Below, in pieces: positions 22,043-32,600 of a DNA stretch of 64,000 nt; the stretch's first letter is position 1, and every line of letters starts with the position of its first letter. Below the pieces are notes generated by a model. That model searched no databases. It worked only from the letters and a program-made list of their open reading frames with translations, and was not told the DNA's origin. This DNA is from Eutreptiella sp. 'Long Island Sound 2002' (lineage: Eukaryota; Euglenozoa; Euglenophyceae; Eutreptiales; Eutreptiaceae). The stretch is taken from the NCBI GenBank assembly GCA_964036045.1, contig OZ038381.1:117139790-117203789 (forward strand), read 5' to 3'. Position numbers and translations under genes: made by a program.

Positions 22043-24394
22043 TTAGTCTCTTCGTTTGTGGGGGCGGGGGTTTGGGCTTTTGCCCGCTTGGGCCTTTTCC
22101 CGGTACCGCTCGGCCTCCTCGCGCGTGGGGAAGAGAACGTGCCGGGCCACCTCGTAGAGGGCGGTGCCGCCCGGGTTTTGCACCCATTCGGCACCACCTT
22201 TCCGCCCATGGACACTGCAGACGGTGCCCTTCTCTACCCTGGTGGAGTAGGGGACGTGGGCGACCGTCTCAACGATGAGATCGTCGGGGCGGTCATCCTT
22301 CTTCTCGGTTGTTGCACCCCCAACCTTGGGGGTGTCGGTCTTGGGGGTGGGGGGGGGGGGGGGGGTGGCGGTCTTGGGGGGGTTGGTGCCTTTTGGGGGC
22401 GGCGACGGCCTTCGTAGGCCGTGCGGGGGGGTGGGTGCGGGGGGTTTCTGTGAAGCACGTGCGCTCGCCGCGTCGTCGCTCTCCAACCCGGACTCAAAGG
22501 AGAACCTTCGTTTCTTTGAGGGGGGATGGGGGGGTTTAGGTTGCGGCTTGGCTTCGGGGGGGGTTTGGCGCGGTGCTGGTGGACGCCCCCCCCTCCCCCC
22601 CCTCCTCCCCGTCGCGCACCCCACCCCCTCCCGTGCTCTCCCACAACTCCTCATCCTCCCCCCCCACAAACCCCACCTCTTGCATCGGAGCCGACTCGCT
22701 GGGCGGGAAGTGACGCGACGTCACCCAAACGCCACTCACCACATGCGAGATCTCCCACTCATGGAGACCTCGCAAGAGAGCAAGAGGAAGTGGGTCTCGG
22801 GCCACGATGCGGTGGAGGGAGCCAAGGGGTACTTCTTGGGATGCGTCAGCCTCTCGCCAGGCCACCCGGATGGGGTTGGCATGTGTCGCATGACCACTAC
22901 ATCAGCTACCTACCAACATTAAAAAAAAAAAAAGAGAAGTGTAATTAATTTTTCCGGCGACTTTTTTAATTTTTCGACATTAAAATCAATCTTGAACTTT
23001 TAATATTTTCGAGCGGCAGTTCAAAAATTGAATAGTAATCTCTCCAGAAATTAACGCCAGCGACCTAAAAATTAAGCGAAGCAAATAGGCACCACACCTC
23101 AAACGTACCACTAGTGCCTGCTGCCTACAATGCCCCCATGGCATCTCGGAAGTGAGACGCTGCGGCCGGGGCCTCAATGGGGGCTCCCACGTTGGCCGTT
23201 GGGGCCGATTGGGCCGCCGGCTTGGCCACATTTGCGGCCACCGAGGCCGCCCTTGCGCGGGAGTTCGGGACGAGGCCCTGGTACGAGGGCTTACACTCCG
23301 GATCATGGATGGGTCGGGGCAGGGCGTAGACAGTGCCCCAGTCAGCCCGGAACACAACGGCCTTGCCTTGCCGCCACTGCTTGACCCAGCCCAAGTGGGT
23401 CCAGTGCTGTAGCAGCACCTGCTAGTGCACCGTTTGAAAAGCGATGGCGCGGGGGTCAAGCAACAAATTCAGTGGCGGCAAACTGCCTATAGTTGGTGGT
23501 TCACGCATGGGGGCGAGGGGGGCCACGAGGGAGGGCTTTCCATACCCCCCCCCCCCCCGGAGGCATGATTATGCCAGGTGCCTCTATGTTCCTCCTTCTT
23601 CCAACGAATCAAACACCGGATTGACCTCCGCAAAATACACATGGCTATCATGTGGCTATGCGCGGGGTAGGAAAAAACGGGTTGGTCCCCCGCACATCCT
23701 TGCTCCAGCACCTGGGCTAACCAGGGGATCGCCCCCGCCTTCGGGGCGGAAGCGGACTGGGGGCCCAGGGCTTGAGGAGCCACTGGGGAAAGGGGGGGTG
23801 CGCATGGGGGGGGGTCAACAACCTTAACTCCCTCCCCCTCCTCCCGGTCCACGTTCCCCTTGTCAACCACCACTTCCCCCTCCCCCTCTTTCTTAACCCC
23901 CTCCCTCTAGGCTGGCCTGTACCCCCCCCCCTAGCCCTTGGCTCCCCTCCCTCCTCCTCCTCTCCCTCTTCTCCCTCTTCTTTTTCTTCATCTCCTTGCT
24001 TGACTCCTAGGATGGGCGCGCAGGCAGCGGGCGGCTCTCCACGGCTGGTGGCAGGGCTGGCGAAGCAGCTGGAGCTTTTGCGGGGCTGCTACTGCCACTC
24101 GTGCCTCCACTTGGGCAATATGTGGAGAGACACACGCGAAACAAAAAAGTTAATTGTTTTTAATTTTTAAGCCCCCGAGTGAATTTCGTGAATTGAATGG
24201 CGGACCGAAAAAATTAACTAATATTTTAAATATTAATGGACGCAACTATTAATATTAAGCTCGAAATATTAACAAACTCGCCGCAAATATTAATCGCAAC
24301 ACACAACCAAGCGTGCACAAGCAAAACACACCAGCGCTCAACTGTTGGCTGCCAACATGTCGGGCAACATCTTTTTCATTGCCGACGCGTCCAT
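22043..24394 (-). CDS. Transposon D ORF2, multi-domain protein (fragmented)
   Basis: Exon 1 starts at ATG 24392-24394 (MDASAMKKMLPDMLAANS), then an AT-rich intron. The next coding seen, 23418-23125, contains VVFRADWGTVYALP and ends DAMGAL-TAG-AAGTSG, where A and B have an ALGAISPAL-like stretch before their donor. After another AT-rich intron, exon 3 reads PIRVAWREADASQEVPLGSL, comparable to the VRV...LG block of C. The 3' part (22669-22043) has SKKRRFSFESGLESDD, a proline run, and GTVCSVHGRKGGAEW to HVLFPTREEAERYREK, the counterpart of the block before the acidic tail in A-C. Several frame changes at C/G runs make a functional product uncertain. TAG at 23125-23127 is in frame. Confidence 0.5.
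24150..24345 (-). other. AT-rich intron in transposon D ORF2
   Basis: Approximate limits, between exon 1 and the next coding block. It holds aatattaatgg, attaatattaa and aatattaatcg words, again the D-terminal motif. Confidence 0.55.
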
Positions 24395-26293
24395 GGCAAG
24401 GCGAAAACAAAGCTGGCGGAGGGGAAGCAATGGCGGAGGGCGGGGGCTGCGGGTGGCCATGATTTTGGCCATAGTGAATGGAGCGGTATGGGGGGTCCCG
24501 TAGTTGCGCAACGGGAGGTCAAATTTTAAAAACCACCACTCCCACACTTGCGAAACTACCTCCGCCTCCCGTTCTAGTTCGGTTGCCCCCGGCATCCCCC
24601 GGCCCGAGTGGTCATTGTATGCGCGCTTAAGGATGGCTTTGAGGGTGTCAACAACATCCCCGCACACGGCACCCAACCCGACCCCCAAGCGGCGTGCCTT
24701 GGCCACGGCCTCGGTGACATCCTCTTGCAAATAGAGGAGGTAGTTTGATTGGCTCGCCTCCTTGCAACAATGTGCACGGTAGGCGCGTGCCACCTTGGCC
24801 GCACGTAGGTACCCGCAGGGCGGCTTGTCCGTGTACAACTCCCGGAGAAGGTCACACATGGCCACGACGGCTTGCCATTCACCATGCTCCGGGACGTAGT
24901 CCAACTACGGACCAAGTTCCCCCGACGTGAGGAACAACGCACGGACCTCCTCCCCGTCGGGTGCCGCCGGCGCATGCAACGCCACACCCGGGCGGGCCCG
25001 GTAGAGGACCCGTTGCACGGCGTTGGCGTTCTCCTTGGGGAGGTCCACGAGGCATGTCTCCATGAACGCCACTTGGAGCCGGCCTATGGCCATGCAACAA
25101 TGGAGGATGCATAGGATAACCACCCACCGGTCAACCACAATGTACGGATCCCCTATGCATCCCCAATTCTCCAAGCTACGGCCGGTCTCCTTGTTACGGA
25201 GGTGAGCCGCCTCCTCACGGTCCAACGTGCGCCGGGTCGCCACGTTGACCCGTGCCGCCGGAACCTTGTCCCACACCCCCATATTGTTAATTGAGCCCAC
25301 CATGCCGGAGGTGGACACACCGATGAGGCGCCGCACGAAAGGTTGGTCTCCCCCGATGACCAACCCGCTTGGCACCGAGCACGACACCCACCAGAACTTC
25401 TTGCAGTCTTGTATGGACTGCATTACCTATAAAAAAGACATGGATTAACATTTGCATCTCGAGATTAATATCGAGTTAATCTTTCAGTCGGCGTTCATAT
25501 TAACCGAAATCTAGATATTAATCTCGAGAAATTACCGCAAAAATTAACAAACAACGAATGGGCCACAAAGATTCAAGTTGTCGGGCCATATCGTTGCAAG
25601 TGCCGCCATGTCCTTGTCCCCGCACACGGCCATCCCTATCAACCACAATTACGCGGGTGTGCGGCCCTGTGCGCCGTGGTTGACGAGCCCGATGGAGAGT
25701 TGGGTCCAACTACCACCGGCGGACCGGTACACATCCCCACGCATAATGAAGGTGAGGGGCCTTGTCCAATCGATGGTGTCCACTAGCGATGGACGCGATT
25801 GGACATACCAGGCCCATGCCAGTAGCGGCCAAGAGCGCCCACTCACGGGGGTATCCGGGATGGACACGGTCGGCCGTAGGTCAAGGGAGGTGACCAACTC
25901 CTTCCACGTGTTCGTGAACGTACCCCGAGTGGGGATGCGCTTGGGGAAAGAGAGGCCCGTTGTGGCCGTGTAGGCCGGCCTCCGGCGGCTCATATACTCC
26001 ATAATGTGCCGGAAGCCAAGCTTGGGGACGTTCAAGTCCATGAGTAGACCGATGAGGTCCATGGCCGAGAAGAGGAGGGGGGAATATTGCTTCACCGCCG
26101 CCTTTTGCTTGTCCTGAACGAGGGAGGGGTAGCCAACCTCCGTGGCGTCGGCCCAACGGGCCTTGCCCAAAGGGGAGGAAGCCACCCACTCACCAAAGAG
26201 TAGGGAGACCGAAGGGTCCCGCAAACTATTGGCCCCACTCAAATGCACCAGCGTCATGCTACGCTTGGTAAGGGTGTCCCGACAAAAAGGCAT
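24395..26293 (-). CDS. Transposon D ORF1, candidate transposase, two exons
   Basis: ATG at 26291-26293 (MPFCRDTLTKRSMTLVHLSG). Exon 1 contains PTRGTFTNTWKELVTSLDL, TFIMRGDVYRSAGGSWTQL and GMAVCGDKDMAALATIW. An AT-rich intron follows. Exon 2 begins MQSIQDCKKFWWV and contains GSINNMGVWDK, ILCILHCCMAIGRLQ, YLLYLQEDVTEA and GDVVDTLKAILKRAYNDHSGRG. The position that is Glu in A-C (ESLNRFLK) is Asp here. In-frame TAA (25649-25651) and TAG (24905-24907) interrupt otherwise open, conserved frames. Either the copy is dead or these codons are read as sense. Confidence 0.65.
25424..25570 (-). other. AT-rich intron in transposon D ORF1
   Basis: Approximate limits. The 3' side ends tttttatag before GTAATGCAGTCC. 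Rich in gattaatat and atattaatc palindromes, the motif of D's ends. Position corresponds to introns 13963-14100 (C) and 42045-42172 (B). The donor is not clearly canonical. Confidence 0.6.
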
Positions 26294-26997
26294 AACAAGA
26301 GCTATACAAAGGAAAATGGTGGTGTGGAGTGGGGGCAATGCGGGCAAGCGGAGGGGGGGGTGTCCAAGACACCCACCAACACATCATTGCAACATCTGTA
26401 TTATACCGGTGTGCAACAATATGCCGCGTAACACCCCTTATGGGTCGTCATATGTGCATGGAAAAATGAGTACAATTGAACCAATCAAAAAAATTGAACG
26501 TTAACGGGTTAATGTTTGCGAGTTGTGTTAACCAGTTCATATATTGAAAATTAAAATTAACCATATTGACTTTAATCTAGGTCACTAAGGTCTTCTAAAG
26601 GGGCATGTGGGACACGGGAAGCAGCATGTGGTCACATACTACTTGTGCCTTATTGCCCAAGCTAAGGCAAGCAACACGTGGTCCTTCTTGGTGTATAGCG
26701 AGAGCACCGACTTTCACACCCGCAACAGTCTGGCAAGGATGAAAGGAATGCATGGTGGCGTCCCCTTGGAGGTCCACAATGCTTGTCCAAAATGGCCACG
26801 GGCACCTTGACGAGAGCAAAATGTGTTCATTTTTCATAAATCAAGGTTTTATGAACAAAACTCCCATGTCTGGGCACCAAAGATTGTGCCCGCTGCGTGT
26901 CCACCGCGGTGAGCCGTCGTTGACTGGCGCCGTGCAGCTGGCCTGTGCCCCCCGCCCCCCTTGAGCACATGATGATCCTTCTTCGCGGGACAGCGCC

Positions 26998-27440
26998 ATG
27001 CGTGGTTCTGGGGATGTGTTGGACGCAATTGCCTTGGTTTCGCAGCTAACACCGGAGCCGAAGCATGTATTGTGGGCAACAATGAGAGATATTGTACCGG
27101 ATGTCGTCGAGAAGGTTGCCTCCAGCAGCAAGACACGGGCAGAGCGGGCCCTCGACCAAGCGAAAAAGAGGGACCGCAAAGCGAGGCAAATTGTCCAATA
27201 GCAGGGGGCAACTATCATTGGGCTGCGAGCACAAATGGGTCCATTGCGCGAGTAGTTGAAGGCTGCGGGGGCAGAAGGCAAGCAAGCAATTGCGGATCAG
27301 CTGCTGGCAGAGGCTCTCGTGCAAGAGAAGGCTGTAGCGCGTGGCCGAGCGTTGAGGATCCTGAATGGCACCTATGGCTAGGCCAAGAGCCCAACCAAGT
27401 AAGGGCGATGAGTGGCACTGGAGATCTGGCGTGGTAAGAT
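26998..27440 (+). pseudogene. Coiled-coil ORF with four in-frame TAR codons
   Basis: Frame MRGSGDVLDAIALVSQL continues through an Ala/Glu/Lys/Arg-rich coiled coil (AERALDQAKKRDRKARQ). It then stays coherent across TAG at 27199 and 27253 (GPLRE-TAG-LKAAGAEGKQ), TAG at 27379, TAA at 27400, and a TGA at 27409, ending VALEIWRGKIERNLEGG. The first four sites would all read well as Gln (CAG/CAA) and the TGA as Arg (CGA), so C-to-T decay and TAR-as-Gln both fit the first four, while the TGA favours decay. A competing open frame (27072-27437) has less protein-like composition. Possibly the N-terminal part of the gene split by D. Confidence 0.45.
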
Positions 27441-28328
27441 CGAGAGAAATTTGGAAGGGGGGTTACATCCCGTAGGCTGCAGTGCAAGTGTGCTGTGACC
27501 AGACCCCTTTCTAGAGTTGCGCGCATGCAGATACCCGTATTTTGTGCAATGGCGCTAAATGTTGTGGGTCTCGGTTCACAACGAGCCAATTTCTTTAGGT
27601 TTTCCCCTAGTGCTTCCGCGTGCGCGAGACCTCGCGTAGGACATTAGTATCCGTTTGCACAAGGTGCCTAAGGTGGCGTCAGGAGTGAAAAGCTCGATAT
27701 AGCCTACCTTTTGCGGACCCCACCGAGATTTGCGCATTATTGAGGTTGCATGCATGGATGATGGGCCTCACTCTATCGAAGGAACCAAAATTGTGTTGTT
27801 GCTGTTGAACACTACAATTATGTTTCTTATTAGATTCAACCGGAGGGGAGGGGTGGTAGCAGTGAACTTCGGTGCCCCACTGCTACATGCCGAAGCGATT
27901 GACATATGTATGTTCGTTCAGTTGACCAATGTGCTTTGATGTGCCGTGCTGTGCTCCTTTTTGTGCGAATTCTCTCAGTGCATCCCGAGACCAGAAGGGG
28001 TCTAGGAAGGGGTTCCGGAGATAGTTCTTCGGCGGGAACACGGTGAGGATTCGTGTAGAGAAAGGGGGCTACAAAGGGGTTCTTGGGATGGTTTTTGGGC
28101 AAGAAGAAGGGGGGTTTCTGCTTAGAAAGGGGGGTTCCGAAATACTTCTTGTATACTTCCTTTATACCTGCTGTGCCGATTTTGCGTATGCATTTTTCGG
28201 CAGAGCGCCCTTTACACACACTGCAAAACGCAATTGCCACTTTTGTAGGTAGTGTCCTTCGTGTAACCCCCTACTGGTAGCTAGAGGCCCATGCACGGCA
28301 CCAAAGACGCAAACTTCTTCAACTAGTT
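27441..28328. other. No gene supported; shares short repeats with 38175-38320
   Basis: Contains ggggtctaggaaggggttcc-type repeats at 27990-28145, similar to the cluster at 38175-38320. The two clusters may bound a larger decayed unit that includes E and its insert A, but no clean terminal repeat is visible. Confidence 0.4.
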
Positions 28329-29285
28329 GTGCGCGCAATGCTGGGGGATGCGGACATTCTGGTGCGCAGCGACAACAACTCACTGATGATCGTGTTCAGT
28401 GAAATGCGCCAACTTGATGACGGCCACATGTCCGAGGAACCGGTACAAATTTTGGGTTATGGCGCGCGACATGAGCCTTTCTACGCGAAACATGCTGAGG
28501 TTGGAGCGACAATGTAACAGAAGACAGCTGCTCGTGGGGAGAGACAAATTTTTGCCATGGGTTGCAACCGCCTCGGAGGTGGTGTCCGGGGTTGTGTCGC
28601 AGCGATGCGCCGCCCCATGCCCACTTGCTGAAGTAGTACAAAGCCAATTGAGGCATATGGTACATTTAGTGTGACCACACAACACCGAGCGCTGATCATC
28701 ATTTGTGCGGATGCAACGCCCCTATGGCAAACCTTAGCCACGAAGTGCAATGTGCACATGACCATGTGGTCGGAGGGAGTAGCAGCCGCAGGCAACGTCC
28801 GACGTTGGGCAACGTGGGGCGCGCGTGATGGTCCGGATGAAACACACTGCTTCCGGGCCATTAACATTAAGGGGGTACTTAATCACCGAAATTGGGACGC
28901 GCATGCCGTTGTGCATGTTTGGCACCAAGGCCATCGCATGCCTAGTGTATGTGCCTTGACAAGCGATGGCAAAGCCATGCTTTTTGCCAAATACCACAAG
29001 GGTAGGTGTTGGGGAGGTTGCAGTTCCATCAACCGAGTGGAACGTGCTAGTTGTATGCCGCCCAAGTGTAGATGTGGGCCTTTTTTGCGGGCCATTGGTC
29101 CATGCAACCGCGTGGGCCACATGCAGTATGGCTCGTGTTGCATCGCTAGCGCTGTTGTGCAGCAAGTAGATGAAACCATAAAAGGATTTAGTGAGACCAG
29201 ACCAGTGCATCGGACCTTGCTCGGGCCGCACGGGAGGCAGGAAAATGTCTGGCTTTGGAGCTTTATAAAATTTTGGATGAGGTGA
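28329..29285 (+). pseudogene. Unidentified ORFs, possible RNase H-like segment
   Basis: Two frames follow one another: 28399-28674 (LVGRDKFLPWVATASEVVSG) and 28671-29285 (IIICADATPLWQTLATKCNV, WGARDGPDETHCF, SDGKAMLFAKYHKG). The hydrophobic-strand-plus-Asp start IIICADATP followed by a long alpha/beta-looking stretch is reminiscent of the first catalytic strand of RNase H-fold transposases. That is a guess from pattern only. The opposite strand is also open (28734-29450). Confidence 0.3.
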
Positions 29286-29829
29286 AAAACGTCCCTCATG
29301 CTGAGAGCTTGGCGCTACGGCCAAAAAGGCCCGCAAATTTGATATAACTAGGGGCAAAATGATTTTTGAGGATATTGCACTGGGGCCACAAAGACCGTCA
29401 AATTTGATATAACTAGGGGCTAAATGTTTTTTGAGGATATTGCATTGCATGCATGGGTTGTAGCCACCTTACGGGACAACTTGGCCGAAGCGGCCTTTGC
29501 GGGGGGTGAGGTTTTTTATTTTGGTACGGTATGTACTATTGTCCATGCGTCCGTTGCATGCCTTGTGGCGCAAGGAAGATTGGTTGACACACGAGAAACT
29601 CAAGGACATGGTGTATTGGTGTGAGCGTTTAGCAGAAGCGTGGGGTAAATTGCAATGGGGAGCTACCCCACGGGTACATTGGGTTGTTGTGTACAGTGCC
29701 AGTTTGACACGCTGATTTGGTAGCTAGCATATCTTCCGTGGTATGCCCTTGGTTTTGTATGAAAAATAGTATTGTTCATACTTGATTTTTCAAAAATGAA
29801 CGATTCGTATATGAACCATGAATTATGAA

Positions 29830-30414
29830 TAGCTTTTATACACGCTTTTTTGCCCACAGTTTTTGTTATATCTTACCCTTACTCCGTCTTCACGGAGCGC
29901 AACATGATGGTTGTTCGGCTCAGTGGTGCCACCGGTCTTTCAGGACAACACGTGTTCCGACCTTCTGGCCCAATGGATGTTATCGCCCCCCACTCATCCG
30001 TGCCCGTTTTTCGGAGGCAATGGACCACGCTCCCCTCCAGGTGGCCCACAAAAGCAAGGTGCAGGCGATCCACACGCAATATGGAGTCCCTGTTTCCCGC
30101 ACCCTGTGTCATAAGGCGCCTTTTGTAGTTGGGTGCACCCCGGTCCGGCATGCGTGTGTTGAACCGGTACATCACCCGCTGGGGCGACGGCAACACCGCT
30201 TGCACTGGGCTGCCCTTCCCCCGGCCCATCCCCACACGGGACCAATTTAACGCAACGCGGAAAATCGGGACCGCTCGGCTTGCTTTGTCCCCATCCGTGG
30301 AATGTGCCGATCCCCCGTCGTCGGGTCGCTATTGGCCCCTACGGTCGTGGGCACAATACGTGCAAACTCGGCCTACCCTGTGCCAGTCCATTGACTGGCC
30401 ACGTCCCGTGACCT
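29830..30414 (+). pseudogene. Relic E: 5' part of ORF1-type gene, split by transposon A
   Basis: Plus-strand remnants of the ORF1 family: SVFTERNMMVVRLSGATGL, then LNRYITRWGDGNTACTGLPF, PTRDQFNATRKIG, YWPLRSWAQYVQTRPTL and IDWPRPVTF, which align with D exon 1 in order, with frame changes between blocks. The reading frame is cut at the A insertion (30417) and resumes at 35789 as VVRGNGQLCARGSWSIGLVN. Confidence 0.7.
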
Positions 30415-30629
30415 TTCCCTTGGTACACGCTAGAAGACCCAATCTTGTTCTAGCCTAGAACACTCTAGCCTAGATGTTCTAGCCTAGACTAGATCAATAC
30501 TAGAACGATATAATGTCGACCCAGATGTGCCAATTTCTTCATTGTTCCGCCGTGTGTGCTTACTATTGTCCGTAGTGCATTGTTCCATGGTTCCTTCTCT
30601 CGTGCTTAGATATTAAACATATTTTTGCT

Positions 30630-32600
30630 ATGAAACGCCCCACCACTTGCCCCCTTCCTCCTTCCTCAACCGGGAAGGATAGTTCCCTCTTGTTTGAGGC
30701 ACTACGGGAGTTGAGTGGGGCTTCAAACCTCAAGGATGAGCGGGTGGGCCATTACTTGGCCACGTGGGCGCTATCATGCCCGCATGGCGGCAATTCAACA
30801 ACGCCGTCCAATATGTGAACACCGCCACTTCTACCCAAACCACGGGTGAGGCATGCAAGGCCGCCGGTGAGGCCTACGCCGCCTTCCTTCTCCCCCCACC
30901 CACCGCCATGTGTGAACTAGTGCTCAACATGAGGGCCCCCAAATCCTCGTGGAGGACCCTTTCGGAGGTCTACACGCTCCGTAAGTTGGAATACCACCGC
31001 ACCGTCCTTGGTGGCCCCTACTCCCGTCGAATTTGTACCTAGCGGGACTTCCAAGCCCATTGGAGAAGTTGGTCGCCCCCATGCAATTGGATGAGCCCGT
31101 TGCAACGGTGTTGCCCAAGGCCACCGGGATCTCATGGCCCTTCCCCTCATGGGTCACATACATGCTCTCCCGGCTGGGCTTGGTGCGGTCAATCAACTGC
31201 AACTTCCCATTGACGCCCATCGTCCTGGGTGATGCCTACCCCGTGGCCGGGGGCAATAGGACCCAACTCACCATCTCCTTTGTCAACTTCGACCGCTTGG
31301 CCCGCTCCCCTGCAGGCCTTTGGGTGTTGAGCATGGCCAATTGCCATGACATGGACACCCTTGGGACGTTGTGGAAGAGCAATTGGGAGGTAGGCCTCTC
31401 ACCTAGTGCCTTTCACTCGTTTTAGTTTTGATCCATTTAGCCTCGGAGACCGCTCGCTAGAAGCCAGACTACACTAGACTACAAGGAAACTAACCACCCC
31501 CCATGTCTTGTCTTTGGGTGATTCAAGACATCATTGACCCGGGGCTCGTCCAATGGGGGGCCTCCAAGGAGGAGGCAAAGGTGATCCTCGGGGGGGATCA
31601 ACCGTGGACACGAAGGGTGATCCGGGTGTCCACATGCCCCCAAGTGGGCTCCATGTTCAATGAGGGGATATGGAATGCCCAAAAGAAGACTTGGGAGGGT
31701 AGTGCTATCCCGCGGACCATGGAGGGTGATGAGGCTCACTACACGGCCTTCCTCCTTGGGACGCCTTCCTTGCAAGCCGCTGGCTGCAGTATGCAGCGGA
31801 TTTTGAAAATGCCACATGCCTGGCTCGTCTTCTGCATTTTCATGGGCCGCTTGTTGGGGGAGTTTGTCGACCGGGAGGCTAGGTTGGTCACCCCCGTGCT
31901 CCGTCAAGACGTGCAAGTTCTCGTGTCGGAGAGACGTGCAGGTTGGAGCGTTTATGGGTCAGCTTCCCCGGACGGGGAAGAGACGGGCAATTTTTTTAGG
32001 CATGGCCGGATATGGCTAGGTGGCTCGGCCTTAGGCCAAGCATGGCCAAGTACAAGGCCATCGCGAACATGTGGGACCTGCTGCAGACCCTCTATTGTAC
32101 ACACTAGGGCCCTAACCGATGGACTTGCGCCGCTTTGGCCCGTGATTTCCGGTGGCACTGTACTGTCGGTACAGCATCATGTTATCTACTAAGCCTCGAG
32201 CATGATGTAGATACCATGTTGCACAACATTAAGCCATTTGGGTTGGCTATGTTCTCACGTGACATTTCAGAAAGCATCAACCGCTTTCTGAAACATGGTC
32301 ATAACGAGCACAACAACTGGCGGGGGGGGGGGGGGGGGCTGTCGGGTGGAGGGGCTGGACGAGGTGCCGGGTTGTCTGTGGTCGGCCATCCATAGGGAGG
32401 GCAATGTGCAAGCACATTGCATGACACGGATGTTTGCATACTTTGACGTGTCATGGGTTGTGCACGGGGGGCCACGGTCGCAAATGCCGTGCTCGGGTAG
32501 GGATGCCATGAAGGTGAGGAGGGGCCCGGGCCACATGCAGGCTTCCGTCGAAAAGAATAGTTACCAACAGCAACATGGCTTCGAAGGATTTGATCGAGCA
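30630..32600 (+). pseudogene. Transposon A ORF1, damaged copy
   Basis: ATG at 30630 (MKRPTTCPLPPSS). Versus B it has a 4-base deletion near 30780, a TAG where B has GAG in the CTEGAF block (31037-31046), further small shifts, and an intron acceptor changed from AG to GG at 31516-31517. TAG at 32105-32107 replaces the CAG of B in the YQGPN block. Motifs still visible: GSMFNEGIW, a YLLSLEHDVD segment, DISESINRFLKHGHNEHN. Candidate transposase by homology to B, C and D, very probably inactive in this copy. Confidence 0.8.
31390..31517 (+). other. Intron 1 of transposon A ORF1, acceptor lost
   Basis: Starts GTAGGC after GGGAG. Aligned end is tctttgg instead of B's gtgtttag, so the AG acceptor is GG. 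Carries ctagaag / ctagactac palindromic words. Confidence 0.75.

Larger units (their letters stand above)
19396..26585 (-). mobile_element. Transposon D, complete, carries a nested pogo element
   Basis: Left end GTGGCCTAGATTAAA. The right end, reverse-complemented, is GTGACCTAGATTAAA, and the match continues to caatatggttaa. TA flanks both sides (19394-19395 and 26586-26587). Encodes relatives of ORF1 and ORF2 of A-C on the minus strand, but with a TIR unrelated to CCCTTGGT. Ends and introns share ttaat/attaa palindromes. Without the nested 2.1-kb element it would be about 5.1 kb, close to A and B (5.4 kb). Confidence 0.8.
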
